The notes: a model not told the origin generated them from the letters alone. 64,000 bases of DNA from Chionoecetes opilio (GCA_016584305.1 JACEEZ010010106.1:179462-243461), one strand, 5' to 3'. Positions 1 through 13,262 are shown, counted from the first letter of the stretch. A program made the numbers and translations.

Positions 1-437
1 GATTATCATTTGCGATGTTGTTAACGAGTTTGAAGCACTAACAAACACTAACAAACACTTGTTATAATTGCTAACAGTGCAAACTTTTCAACTAAAATTT
101 CCCTTTTAAGCGTCTGCCAATAAACAATATAGTTACCCTTTTTTGTGGGCGTTTTCTGTGCTCAATTTTTCAGTTGTTTTATAATTATGACAGTAGATTT
201 AATTATTATTTATAATAACTTCTCTTTGATTCATTTTACTGATTAATATATAATTAAACAATTAAATGCTTATTATTTTCCTATAAAGAGATCAAATAAA
301 ATTAATATGGTATATATATTCACAATCTTTTTAAATAAACATGGCTTTGTTTATTTATGCATTCAGCTGATGTGCGGTGTGCCGCTGCTGGCTTTACCAA
401 TGAACAAAAGGTACAGAAAATTCCTTTATTTTATACT
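1..437. other. AT-rich DNA, nothing recognised
   Basis: No reading frame of note, RNA gene or recognisable repeat was seen here. Confidence 0.5.
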
Positions 438-710
438 TTGTTTTGTTTGTTTGTTTGTTTGTTTAGAGGATTTGGATTAGAGGTTTAGATTCCTCAGAGC
501 CATAGTGATCTACCGCTGCAGCTTAGTGTTGGCCGAAGCCACCACCCCGGGAGGCGGGTCACAAACCACCGGCTAACACACGGTACCCATTCACTACTGG
601 GTGGACAGGGGCTCGGGTTTTAAGAAAGACATCTATCTTCGCTCCGCCCGGGGATCGAACCCGGGACTTCTCGGTTGTGAGCCGAGCGTGCTAACCACTA
701 CACTACAGAG
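438..710 (-). mobile_element. tRNA-derived SINE
   Basis: Read on the minus strand, 710-641 is a tRNA-like head. It has a D-arm-like segment, an anticodon-type loop CTCACAA (anticodon CAC, valine type), a T-arm GGTTCGATCCC and a degenerate acceptor stem. A roughly 180-bp unrelated body follows, ending in an (AAAC)n tail, visible as GTTT repeats at 443-474. The tRNA head, body and simple tail together are the normal structure of a SINE. The acceptor ends do not match a canonical tRNA-Val, so I do not call a functional tRNA. Confidence 0.8.
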
Positions 711-1414
711 TATTGTTTATATACAATTGTTTATTATTAATTGCTTGCGATGGCCCCGTATATTTTTTGTTAGGTTTAAACTTATTTTAATGTGTTAATA
801 TCGTAATTTGGAAGGTAGTTAGTAATCAGCTGACCTCATGCATTTACCGTAGATAACACTAAAGTCACCAGAACAACTTTTTTTTTCTGTTTACAGACGT
901 CTGGTGGCGTTAATAGTTACATTTCTACATCCATGATTTCAGGAAAGTTAGAAGGGGCTACCTGGAGAGTCTGTGTCATTTTGTGTCTACATCTGTGTCA
1001 TAGTATGGCTATAAATGAACAAATTACAAAAATATCACCAGAGTGTCGACCAACAATAAGGTCGCCAATTAGTGTTTATTTACTGAGTGTCCTCCCGCCG
1101 TCGTCGTCGCCCGAAAAAAAACGAGTAGTGAAATTTGAAACCGTTAATACTTGCAGATACAAAGCATAAAACAACGCTGAAACGGTAGATTATACAGTCA
1201 TGATATAAACTACTGTGTATCATCTTCAGTGGCACTTAAAAATCAGTAGTGATGCTATAATTCGTAATTTATGGCGCCTGGCGATATTATTGCAGCTGGC
1301 GACTATACTGTCATCTACGGTAGAAATTTTCTAAATATCAATATAAAAAATAGTACAGTATTATATCAGACTATCAGTGACTGACTCAATTATTTTTGAC
1401 AGGTTAGAGTGATC
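711..1414. other. Unassigned DNA upstream of hAT remnant
   Basis: AT-rich DNA with no convincing gene. It may hold the 5' end of the hAT element that follows, but no terminal inverted repeat was found. Confidence 0.3.
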
Positions 1415-3915
1415 ATGTATGAACCTGAGAGCAAAAAGAAGAAAACGATTCAGTCTGATCTTTCAAAGTTTTTCAAAAAACAAGAGATCTCCTCTTCCAA
1501 ACAACTATCAGAGCTGGAAGCTCCATCTGTATCAGAACCAGCATCAAGTACAGTATCTCTGGTCCTTCCAGCATCAGAAATTTAATCATGTTCATCTCAA
1601 TCTCATCCACATGTTAGTGCTGCCCATACCGACATTGGTTATGCTGTTGGAAGGCAGCTAACTGCAGAAGATCGGCAATTCTTTCTGGTGCCATGGAAGC
1701 CGTCTTTGGAATCAGCTATGCCCTCATCTATCTATGCACATCAAATCTGGGGTGAAGAGATGCCGGCGACTGCTACCTACCCACTTGAAAAACTTTCCAT
1801 GGCTTGCGGTCAGCAAAGTTCTAGGCCAGATTGGGGCTTTTTGTGTGCCATGTGTCTTGTTTTCAACATCAGGTGTAGGTGGTCGGTCTAGTGGATTTGG
1901 ACAGCTTCCTGGAAAGCTTGTAACCAAGCCTTTGGAACGGTTTGATGATTTGACAGGTAAAAATGGAGCATTAACTTGTCATCAAACCAAGGAGTATCAT
2001 AAAAGCAGTGTTGCTAACATGATAAATTTCAACAAAAATATTTCAAGAGACAATGATATAATATTTTTTTTATGTTCTAAATTATCAAAATCCTGTTCTG
2101 AAGAAATCACACGTAATAGAGTAGTATTACACCCTATTGTGGATACCTTGCTGATGTGTGCTCGCTAAAATATTGCACTAAAGGGCCACAGGGGTGAGAG
2201 CAAAAGATTGGACCCAGAGGGGAAAGAAGACGAAGAGAAATGATGGGAATTTTCGTGCCCTACTGCGCTATCGCATCAGGGCAGGAGGTGCCAGCCTGAA
2301 GTCTCATGTAAAAGATCACAAAGGGAATGCTTCTTACTTGTCGCCTGATATTCAAAACGCCTTACTATCAGCTGCTGGTGGCCTGGTGCAAGAGACAGTT
2401 GTGGAAAATGTCAAGCAGGCAAAATTTTGGTCAATCATTGCGGATGAGACTATGGACAGACAAAATCGCGAACAGCTAGCCATTGCAGTTCGATATGTTC
2501 TGCCTGACGACACTGGCAAATGGCAATGTTATGAAGAACCTGTAGCCATTCTTGACCTGTATAAAGAAATAGCATCTGAAACTAGTGAAAAAAAGTCCAA
2601 CAGGTGAGGCCATTGGAGGTGTGCTTCTAGAAAAGATGAAAAAACTTGGCCTTGATCTCAGCTCCTGCGTGGGTCAGGGATATGATGGTGCAAGTGCAAT
2701 GACAGTAGCCGTGTAGGAGCAGCTGCAGTCTTCAAACGAGAATCGCCAAATGCAGAATATTTCCACTGTGCCATGCATAGCTTGAACCTCAGTGCATCAA
2801 AAGCCGTTACAGTTATTGAAATTCAGCATGCACAGGATGTTGTCAAGGAAACAACATCATGCTTCAAACACAGTGCTAAGCGAATGCCCTTGCTTAAGTT
2901 GTGCATAACTGGTTCCATTAAGAAAACTTTGCTGAAGTTATGTGAAACAAGATTTGTGGAACGCCAGGAAAGCATTATGACTTTTGCCAGCTTATTGCCT
3001 TTCATTGTGCAAGCCCTAGATGAAATGAAAACCTGGACATCATGTGAAACACGGAAGGTGGCACTGAGGCTGGAAAGTTCTATTACCAATGCTAGCTTTA
3101 TTGTAGCTCTAATCGTCCTTGAGACTGTATCGGGTCTGCTTCTGCCACTAACCCGCATCCTACAATCAGTATCTTATGATATCAGCCAAGCAATGGTGCA
3201 AGTTTCTGGGCTGATTGATGTCTTGGAGAACATACGGAGTGAGGGGTCTGAGTTCACAGTTGTCTTAAAAAAAGCCTCAGATCTTGCCGAAAAGGTGGGA
3301 GTTGTAATAACAAAACCTCGGGCAGCACAGCGTTCGGTATACAGAAAGAATGCTGGTGTTGGGTCATCCATTGAAGACTACTATAGGATCAATGTATTCT
3401 ACCCAACTGTGGATGCAATTATTGTTGACCTGAAACATCGATTCGGTGAGCGTCAGCAGACAGCAACTGGCATCAGTTGTTTGATTCCATCGCTAATGGA
3501 CTTTGGAATAAAAAAGCAAGAGCAATGGAAGTTATTGCTTGCTGTAATTGAAACCTATCATGACTGCTTGGATGTAACTGCAGCAGATCTCCACGGTGAG
3601 TTTGAACTGTGGAGAAAGCAGTGGCAGAACTCTGAAGAGCGTCCACAGTCTGCCCTAGCGTCCTTAGATAGCTGTTGTGAATATTATCCAAACATCAAGA
3701 CCTTTCTCCAAATGCTTGCAACTCTTCCTGTAACCACTGCTGAAGCTGAACGACTTTTTTCTCGCATGGAGCGTACACTGACTTCAATCAGGGCATCCAT
3801 GTTAGAAAGTCGTCTTCAAGATCTGGTGCTACTACAAGTTAACAGGCGACATGCACCTAGTATTGATCAAGTGATTGACAGGTTCGCAGCTACGACAGCT
3901 CGTCGCTTAAAGTAA
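1415..3915 (+). pseudogene. Broken hAT-type transposase (TTF/DUF4371, ZMYM1-like)
   Basis: The reading frame opens with ATG at 1415 and a lysine-rich stretch (KKKKTIQSDLSKFFKK). It then has an in-frame stop near 1580 and frame changes near 1805, 2165, 2600 and 2710. A TTF-type zinc finger is visible near 1850-2010 (CVPC, later H-x5-H). A DUF4371-like segment at 2194-2600 includes NFRALLRYRIRAGG and WSIIADETMD. The C-terminal part, 2773-3912, is open for 380 codons and ends in a typical hAT dimerisation domain (LPVTTAEAERLFSRM). This is the domain order of ZMYM1-like proteins derived from hAT transposases. The stops and frameshifts make it a decayed copy. No TIR or 8-bp target duplication was found. 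Confidence 0.85.
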
Positions 3916-4080
3916 TCGTCCAGACCCATTTTTTCTTTGCATAATTATGTTGAATGTTCATTCAAAATACCTAATCCACAAAAAATTATTCATTTTCACG
4001 CCTTATTTCCCTAAAAACATGACTTTTGTAAAAAGCGCGGGAAAAACAACAGCCACATTCCAGCCGTGGCGCGAAACTTG

Positions 4081-4633
4081 CTGGCGACGACACAACAGGG
4101 AGCCTCCCAGCACCGCCTGATACATATGCGCGGAGACTCTGAGAAAAATGTAGTACTTGGGGAATTTTGGGTGTTTCTGATATATTTTTTGTGCGATGTG
4201 GCATGTACTTGCATCCTGTGTGGGTGCAGCGTGGGGGCTGTGCCTTTACCGAGAGCTTAGCACCCATTTGCAAACTGTGGGGCGACGATATATGTGTGCA
4301 GATGTGTGCAGCGGCGGCAAGCGGCGGGGAGCGGCGGGTAGTAGCAAGGCCACCGAGATGAGAGGGCTGCAGTACCCTGGCTACTACCAGCCGCTCCCCG
4401 TCGCTCCAAGGGTCTGCACACATATATCGTCGCCGTGTTGGTTGTGAATGGGTGCTAAGCTCTCGGGAATGGCACGGCTTTCTTGCTGTGCCCATGCAGG
4501 ATGCAAGTATGTGCCGTGTCGCACAAAAAATATACCAGAAGCACCCAAAATTCCCCAAGTACTACATTTTTCTCAGAGTCTCCGCGCATATGTATCAGGC
4601 GGTGCTGGGAGGCTCCCTGTTGTGGCGTCGCCG
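4081..4633. repeat. Long hairpin / foldback element
   Basis: Arms 4081-4345 and 4380-4633 are imperfect reverse complements, around a spacer of about 34 nt. For example, AGCCTCCCAGCACCGCC at the left is mirrored near 4600. A second, outer inverted repeat (3906-3931 versus 4805-4829, about 25 bp) encloses the hairpin; its left copy overlaps the last codons of the hAT frame. Open frames inside are by-products of the palindrome. A foldback transposon or MITE is the likely source. Confidence 0.8.
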
Positions 4634-4829
4634 ACCCATGGTGCGTCGTCTGCTGATAAACAGTTGTGTTTTGAGAGCACGGGGAATTTACAGATTTTGA
4701 ATGCGGATCCTTTAAAAGCGGGTGACTGGATGCAAAATGTGACAACATATTGTTGATATACTCTATCATGGCTATATTTTGACTGCATTAAATCAGGAAT
4801 GATGAAATGGTCTGGACGACTACTTTAAG

Positions 4830-5540
4830 ATTTTTGCTGTGAGTCTGAGAAGTTCAAACTGCACCTGTCATTACATACAGGCTACACTACAGTCATTACA
4901 CACAGTTAAATACTGTGTTTGTATATACTAAATTTCTTTCTTTTCTTTTAATTGCGTCCATACTTTTGCCCCAAATAATATTAACGGTGCTACACAAGTA
5001 TCAAATGGCTTTAATATACTTGTATGTTATTCTTCCTCATTTCCTTTTTACTCAGAATAATTATTTATTCATTAGCTGCTACCAGAGTTGTATTTATTGT
5101 TTTCAACATTATCCTTCTGCCTGTATTATTTTTCATAAATATATAAATGCTATGAATTATAATGGATACTAATACAATTATTATTGATTGCATCAATACC
5201 TGTTCCCAACGGTTAGGTTTGCTTTGTTTATTGTTCATTCATTCTGAGCCTTTTAAGTTATAGAAATTTTTCAGAAGTACGTATTATATTTTAAATATTA
5301 TTTTTCTTATATTATATATGAGATTCCCCCAATAGCCATGATGTCGTCTTGGATGATTAAGCGACATAAGTTCATTCCTCCTACTTCCCAGTCATAAGTA
5401 TACACTTGCTTGTATAATCCTACTTAATGTGTCCCTATTCAGAGCAACACCTTTTTTATATTTGTTCACAGCTTTTATTATTTAACACACTACTTTAGGA
5501 GTGTATGGCATATTTTCATCAATTTTACTTTATTGAATAT
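4830..5540. other. AT-rich DNA, nothing recognised
   Basis: Low-complexity AT-rich sequence with no supported gene or repeat family. Confidence 0.5.
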
Positions 5541-5842
5541 CATGCAAAGAACCAATAAATGACCCCCCATAGGGCTCAAAATGCCCCCAATTAAGTCATA
5601 TCTTCAAAAAAATTCTCTGGGGGGCTTACAGCGCCTCCCAGACCCCCAGCTGATAAGCCACCCACCCCTCAACCATCATTGGGAGGTGGCCCCCCCCAAT
5701 TATTTTTCCTGGCTACGCCCTTGCACCAGGGTCGGCCACGCCCATCGAAACATAGCCTATGTTCTCCGCTGGGTCATGAGGATTCCAAATATGTGCGGCA
5801 TGTGGGGTTTTGGCCATCTGTAGCCGAGTCTATAACGAACAT

Positions 5843-5875
<33 letters not shown>

Positions 5876-5905
5876 TTTTGAGATTTATATATATAGATAT
5901 ACATA
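5541..5905. repeat. Interspersed repeat fragment ending in (ACAG)n
   Basis: A GC-rich, C-tract-containing segment is followed by an (ACAG)7 run at about 5844-5871 and then AT-rich DNA. A (GTCT)n-type microsatellite at an element edge is typical of Helentron-like elements and of some LINE 3' ends. The family cannot be fixed from this copy. Confidence 0.4.
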
Positions 5906-5980
5906 CGCAGTGGCGTACCGAGGGTGAGGGGGGGCCATGCGGCAATGGCCCCCCCTTTTGCAAAGAATAAATAATGATAA
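5906..5980. repeat. 'AGTGGCGTACCGAGG' module, copy 1
   Basis: A short module starts AGTGGCGTACCGAGGG, continues through a G-tract, GGCCATG and a C-tract, and ends in TTGCAAAGAATAAATAATG. A closely similar module lies at 8240-8320. Both run directly into TA-rich microsatellite. This is probably the end of a longer repeat. Confidence 0.55.
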
Positions 5981-6013
<33 letters not shown>

Positions 6014-6014
6014 C

Positions 6015-6104
<90 letters not shown>
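5981..6104. repeat. (TA)n microsatellite
   Basis: Nearly pure TA dinucleotide tract. It directly borders the 3' end of a Penelope-like copy. Confidence 0.9.
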
Positions 6105-6109
<5 letters not shown>

Positions 6110-7316
6110 AAGTGTATACGGGCAAGAGATTCCTCTGAGACAGATCTCGTTAAAAGTGATAGCTAGTTTATAGCATTTATTATCTTTTTCAAGATATTTT
6201 CTCTTCTGTCTTAAGAGTGTCTTATTCTCTTTAGTGATCAATTTTATGACTTCGCCGTAGCTGGTCATTTTGCTGTATCGCGATTTCGGATCATGAACCC
6301 TTCTTCAGCAACGTTGAGAGATGTTTTCTCCTCAGATGTAGAGGTGAGTATGATTTAGTTGCAGCGTGAGGCGCTACCTAAGGAGAAGTCTGGCGGCCTC
6401 GCGTGTGAGTGGGCGACGCTGATTGGTTGATGACTTCAACTCACTTCTCATTTCACTGATACTCACTTCTGCTCCTCCTTGCTTTGTGTCTCTGCGGGTT
6501 GTCTGTCACTACCTTTTGTTCTTCTCATGCTTGGGAGAGCTTGTAGGTCGTATGCTTGTACGTTAAGCTTGGGATTGATATCTTTTATGTACAGTGTTTC
6601 TAAAATTGGAAGTCGCCGTACATCTGCGCACATGTCGACCATTTCTGTATTTACTTCTAATTTTTTTCTTGATGGTGATGCCGTGTTTTTCTAGTATGTG
6701 ATTTTTGGAGGCTCCGGAAGTTAAATGGCAGGTAAGACGTCGAGACAGCTTCGTTTTCGTCATGCTGATGTAGGAGGAAGGGAGGACTTCACAGTTTCCT
6801 CGTTTGCACGTGATCCTATATAAGACATGGGACTGCTGGGTTGTTTCTTTCGTCTGGCTTGGGCTGTTTCGGAGAAGGAGGTTGCTGGTTTTCTTGTTCT
6901 TGTAATATATTTGTAGTTTTATTCTTCTCTCTGGGTCTGTAGGTTTCTCATTACGGTTGACGATTTGTGATATTATTCTTTCTTCTTCCTAGTAAGCGGT
7001 GGAGAAGAAAGCCCGGTAAAAATAGTTATGTCTTGGCTCTTTTCTTTGGCGTTAGGATTGCACCAGCTCTCCATAATTTTCTTGGTCTGACGGTTGATGT
7101 CTCTTTCACTGAAGCCGTTGTTGATGAGGACTTGAGTAGATCGCTCGATTTGTTTGTGCACGAGTTGCCACGTTCTACAGTGTGTGAGAGCTCTTCTAAT
7201 ATAAGCGCCGATGGTCGAGTCCTTATATCGCTGCGGGTATTTACTTTCTCCGTTGAGTCAGTGTCCGAGGTTACTTGGCTTCACGTAAACATTTGTGTTG
7301 AATATATACATAGTAT
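6105..7316 (-). pseudogene. Old 5'-truncated Penelope-like element
   Basis: A diverged minus-strand copy of the element at 8941-11200. Recognisable pieces are the linker after the reverse transcriptase (RSTQVLINNGFSERDINRQ, 7161-6973) and the region after the GIY-YIG endonuclease core (TKLSRRLTCHLTSGASK, near 6760). It also has the conserved 3' untranslated region ending in GTATACGGGC. Several frameshifts break it, and the reverse transcriptase domain is absent. Both ends abut TA microsatellites. Confidence 0.85.
6268..6315 (-). ncRNA. Degenerate hammerhead-ribozyme-like motif (PLE 3' region)
   Basis: This has the same position in the element and the same core as the better copy at 11898-11945: CTGAAGA, a short stem II, GAAA, then an ATCGCGAT stem III. 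Helix I is shorter here because a CTG repeat unit is missing, leaving about four pairs including G-U. Confidence 0.45.
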
Positions 7317-7953
<637 letters not shown>

Positions 7954-7993
7954 AAGTGGCGTACAGAAAATTGAAAAGGGGGGGCCATATATG

Positions 7994-8027
<34 letters not shown>
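7954..8027. repeat. Partial 'AGTGGCGTAC' module plus TA repeats
   Basis: Starts AAGTGGCGTACAGAAAATTG and has a G-tract followed by CCATATATG. It resembles the modules at 5906 and 8240 but is shortened, and it returns to TA repeats before the GGT tract. Confidence 0.4.
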
Positions 8028-8029
<2 letters not shown>

Positions 8030-8239
8030 GTGGTGGTGGCGGGGGTGGTGGTTTTGGTAGTGGTGGTGGCGGGGGTGGTGGTGGTGGCGGGGGTGGTGGT
8101 GGTGGCGGGGTGGTGGTAGCGGTGGTGGGGGTGGCGATGGTGGCGGTGGCGGTGGCGGTGGTGGTGATGGCGGTGGTGGTAGTGTTGGCGGTGGTGGTGG
8201 TGGTGGTGGCGGTGGTGCTGGTGGCGTTAGTGGTAGTGG
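8028..8239. repeat. (GGT/GGC)n trinucleotide tract
   Basis: About 210 bp of GGT-rich repeat with GGC, GAT and TAG variants. Val/Gly/Ala and Pro/Thr reading frames across it are by-products. Confidence 0.9.
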
Positions 8240-8320
8240 TCAGTGGCGTACCGAGGGGGGGAGGTATGCGGCCATGGCCCCCCCCTTTGCAAAGAATCAA
8301 TAATGATAAATAAATATATT
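8240..8320. repeat. 'AGTGGCGTACCGAGG' module, copy 2
   Basis: Matches the module at 5906-5980: CAGTGGCGTACCGAGGGGG, then GCGGCCATGGCC, a C-tract and TTTGCAAAGAATC. AT-rich repeat follows. Confidence 0.55.
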
Positions 8321-8337
8321 TATTGTAAAGAAATCAA

Positions 8338-8940
<603 letters not shown>

Positions 8941-11195
8941 GCGTTAAGTGATAGCTAGTTCAGCGTTTATTATCTTCTTAAAGATATTTTCTCTTAGTCT
9001 TAAGTGTCTTATTCTCTTTTGTAATCACTTTTATGACTTCGCCGTAGCTTGTCATGTTTGCTGTATCGCGATTTCGGGTCTAAGAACCCTTCTTCAGCAG
9101 CAAATGGAAGATGTTTTCTCCTCAGGAGTTGAGGTGAGCATGATTAAGATGCGAAGTGAAGCGCTATTTATAGCCAGTCTGCCTGCCACGCAGCCTATTA
9201 CCGATGTCGTTGATTGGTAGATAGCTTTTGCTTCTCGTCTTCTTGAGTGGGAGACGCTGATTGGTTGTTTGGTCTTCGCTTGGCTTTTCTGTGAGTAGGC
9301 TGTTATTTGCTTTTGTTCTTTTCATGTTGGGTAGAGCTTGTAGGTCGTTTGCCTGTACGTTAAGTTTGGGGTTGATCTCTTTTATGTACAGCGCTTCTAG
9401 GATGGGAAGTCGCCGCACATTTGCACACATGTCAACCAATTCTGTATTTTCTTCTAGAAATTTTCTTGTTATGATGATGCCATGTTGTTCTAATAGGTGA
9501 CTTTTGGGGGCTCCGGAAGTTAGGTGGCAAGTAAAACGTCTGGACAGCTTCGTTGTCGTCATGCCGATGTAGGATGAGGGGAGGACTTCACAGTTTCCTC
9601 TTTTGCATGTGATCCTATATACGACATGGGACTTTTGTTTTGTCTCCTTCGTCTGGCTTGGGCTGTTACGGAGAAGGAGGTTGCTGGTGTTCTTGTTTTT
9701 GTAGTAAATTTGTAGTTTTATTCTCCTCTCTTGGTCTGTAGGTTTCACGTTACGGTGGACGATTTGTGATATTATTCTTTCTTCTTCCTGGTGAGCGGTG
9801 GAAAAGAAAGCCCGGTAGAAGATAGTTATGTCTTGACTCTTTTTTGTGGCGTTAGGCTTGTACCAGTTCTCCAAGATTTTCTTAGTCTGACGGTTGATGT
9901 CTCTCTCGCTGAAGCCGTTGTTGATGAGGACTTGAGTGGATCGCTCGATTTCTTTGTGCATAAGTTGCCATGTACTGCAGTGTGTGAGAGCTCTTCTGAT
10001 GTAAGCACCGATTGTGGAGTCTTTATATCTCTGTGGGCATTCGCTTTCTCCGTTGAGGCAGTGTCCGGTGTTCGTTGGTTTTACGTAGACGTTTGTGATG
10101 AATGATTCTTCTTCCTGCGTAACAAGGACGTCTAAAAACGGCATTGATTTGTCTGAGCTGCTTTCTATGGTGAAGGTGAGACCTGAAATATCTTGTAGGC
10201 AGAGCTTCAGCTGTTCTGCTTCGTAGTGACTTGTTGTTTTGATGAAGATGTCATCGATGTAGCTGCAGTATATGTCAGGCTTGCTTATTTTCTTGAATAC
10301 TTCTTCTTCTACACAGCCCATGAAGAAGTTTGCCAACAATACTCCTAAGGGAGAGCCCATAGCGACGCCGTCTATTTGTTGATACTTGTTCCCTCGGGGA
10401 GAGGTAAAAGGTGCTTCTTTAGTGCAGCATTCGAGGAGTCCACGTAGTACAGGTTCCGGGACGTCAAGCGGCGGGATGGAGTCGTTGTTATACACCCGGT
10501 TGATGGTACGGTCAACAGGTACGTTGGTGAAGAGGGACTCGACATCAAGCGAAGCGATTGCACCTCTGGCGTTGTGGGTCTTGAGTATGTCTAGAAACTC
10601 TGATGCTGATTGAAGGCTGTAGGCATTGGGTGCGTATGGAGTCAAAATACCACACAGCTTCTTTGCGAGGTGGTACGTCGGCGTCGGTATTTGGGATATT
10701 ATCGGACGAATTTTATTGCCCGGCTTGTGTCTTGATATTGCCGTAGCAGTAACCCATGCCGTATTCACCAGAGAGCTTTCCAAATTTGATGGAGTTGGCA
10801 GAATTGTTCTTGCTGATCAATTTGTTGATTTTTAACTTGAGTGCTTCAGTGGGGTCTTTATTGATCTTGGCGAACTTCGTAGTGTCGCTGAGGATGTCGT
10901 CGATCTTGTTGAGGTATTCAGAGGTGTTTATGATGACGTACGCAGCAGCTTTGTCCGCTCTCCTGATGATGATGTCTGGGTCTGATGTTAGCTCTTTCGC
11001 GGCGTCAATGTGTTTACGTTCGACGATGCTGCTTCTGTAGTTTCCTCTTGTTTTGGAAGCTTCTGCGATGATTTCTTGCTTGAAGGCAGGATCGATGGTG
11101 ACGTTTCCCTTTTTCAACAGTTTTTCAACATCATCGATGAGTACTTCGCATTCGATTCGTTTTTGGTATTTCTTGGGTTTCTTCTGCCGGGCTTT
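8941..11195 (-). mobile_element. Penelope-like retroelement, longest copy, 5'-truncated
   Basis: The minus-strand element runs from an abrupt junction at about 11181-11200 to TA microsatellite at 8940. Order on the minus strand: N-terminal basic region, reverse transcriptase, linker, GIY-YIG endonuclease, 3' untranslated region with a hammerhead-like motif, then the end. No ATG is visible at the start, so the N-terminus is missing. The 5' side is fused head-to-head to an inverted partial copy instead of a direct pseudo-LTR. Confidence 0.85.
9057..9104 (-). ncRNA. Hammerhead-ribozyme-like motif
   Basis: Minus strand: TTTGCTG (helix I 5' strand), core CTGAAGA, one extra A, stem II GGGT...ACCC, GAAA, short helix III around TCGCGAT, then A followed by CAGCAAA. 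The last segment pairs fully with TTTGCTG. Minimal type I hammerheads are known in Penelope-like elements. The extra A before stem II is unusual, and self-cleavage is inferred only. Confidence 0.65.
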
Positions 11196-11204
11196 CTTCT
11201 CCAC
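9164..11204 (-). pseudogene. Penelope-like reverse transcriptase/GIY-YIG endonuclease, one frameshift
   Basis: Two overlapping minus-strand frames, 11204-10713 and 10783-9164, are one coding region. The first carries the PLE motif IIIRRADKAAAYVI and ends in GYCYGNIKT. The second continues with KPGNKIRPIISQ. It then has RT motif A (SLDVESLFTNVP), motif B (GVAMGSPLGVLLANFF), the catalytic YIDD (CSYIDDIFIK) and FLDVLV. The C-terminal part is a GIY-YIG endonuclease (VVYRITC, then SYIGMT and KLSRRFTCHL). The break near 10725-10731 fits loss of two bases in a short AC repeat. Reverse transcription and target cleavage are the known roles of these domains. The single lesion implies a young copy. Confidence 0.9.
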
Positions 11205-12102
11205 CGCTCACCAGGAAGAAGAAAGAATAATATCACAAATCGTCCACCGTAACGTGAAACCTACAGACCAAGAGAGGAGAATAAAACTACAAATTTACTA
11301 CAAAAACAAGAACACCAGCAACCTCCTTCTCCGTAACAGCCCAAGCCAGACGAAGGAGACAAAACAAAAGTCCCATGTCGTATATAGGATCACATGCAAA
11401 AGAGGAAACTGTGAAGTCCTCCCCTCATCCTACATCGGCATGACGACAACGAAGCTGTCCAGACGTTTTACTTGCCACCTAACTTCCGGAGCCCCCAAAA
11501 GTCACCTATTAGAACAACATGGCATCATCATAACAAGAAAATTTCTAGAAGAAAATACAGAATTGGTTGACATGTGTGCAAATGTGCGGCGACTTCCCAT
11601 CCTAGAAGCGCTGTACATAAAAGAGATCAACCCCAAACTTAACGTACAGGCAAACGACCTACAAGCTCTACCCAACATGAAAAGAACAAAAGCAAATAAC
11701 AGCCTACTCACAGAAAAGCCAAGCGAAGACCAAACAACCAATCAGCGTCTCCCACTCAAGAAGACGAGAAGCAAAAGCTATCTACCAATCAACGACATCG
11801 GTAATAGGCTGCGTGGCAGGCAGACTGGCTATAAATAGCGCTTCACTTCGCATCTTAATCATGCTCACCTCAACTCCTGAGGAGAAAACATCTTCCATTT
11901 GCTGCTGAAGAAGGGTTCTTAGACCCGAAATCGCGATACAGCAAACATGACAAGCTTCGGCGAAGTCATAAAAGTGATTACAAAAGAGAATAAGACACTC
12001 TTAAGACTAAGAGAAAATATCTTTAAGAAGATAATAAACGCTGAACTAGCAATCACTTTTAACGAGATCTGTCTCAGAGAAAATCTCCTGCCCGTATATA
12101 CT
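11181..12102 (+). pseudogene. Inverted partial Penelope-like copy (endonuclease and 3' end)
   Basis: Plus-strand copy of the 3' part of the neighbouring element. It enters at the linker (RAFFSTAHQEEERI, near 11190) and encodes the complete GIY-YIG part up to the stop at 11836-11838. The encoded residues are the same as in the minus-strand copy as far as I can compare. The 3' untranslated region follows, then TA microsatellite at 12103. The reverse transcriptase is absent. The N-terminal 40 or so residues of the open frame (11053-11180) are antisense of the other copy. Confidence 0.85.
11898..11945 (+). ncRNA. Hammerhead-ribozyme-like motif
   Basis: Helix I is 11898-11904 (TTTGCTG) pairing with 11939-11945 (CAGCAAA). 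The core CTGAAGA is 11905-11911. There is an extra A at 11912. Stem II is 11913-11916 with 11923-11926, and GAAA is 11927-11930. A short helix III lies at 11930-11937, with the predicted cleavage after A11938. This fits a minimal type I hammerhead apart from the extra A. Confidence 0.65.
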
Positions 12103-12103
12103 C

Positions 12104-12181
<78 letters not shown>

Positions 12182-12224
12182 ATATATATATATATATGTA
12201 TATATATATTATATATATATATAC

Positions 12225-12288
<64 letters not shown>

Positions 12289-12365
12289 ATATACGTATAT
12301 ATATATATATATATATATAGTATATATATACGTATATATATATTTTATATATATATATATATATA

Positions 12366-12419
<54 letters not shown>

Positions 12420-12423
12420 TTGT
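12103..12423. repeat. (TA)n microsatellite
   Basis: TA repeats with rare interruptions, beginning exactly where the plus-strand Penelope-like copy ends. Confidence 0.9.

Positions 12424-13262
<839 letters not shown>

Noticed and set aside
641..710. tRNA-Val(CAC)-like cloverleaf on the minus strand
   Set aside because: It is the head of a SINE with body and (AAAC)n tail, and the acceptor stem is degenerate; not called as a tRNA gene.
3986..4769. Several open frames of 100-190 codons in both strands
   Set aside because: They arise from the long palindrome and mirror one another.
11053..11180. N-terminal extension of the plus-strand Penelope-like frame
   Set aside because: It is the antisense of the minus-strand reverse transcriptase start, joined only by the inversion junction.
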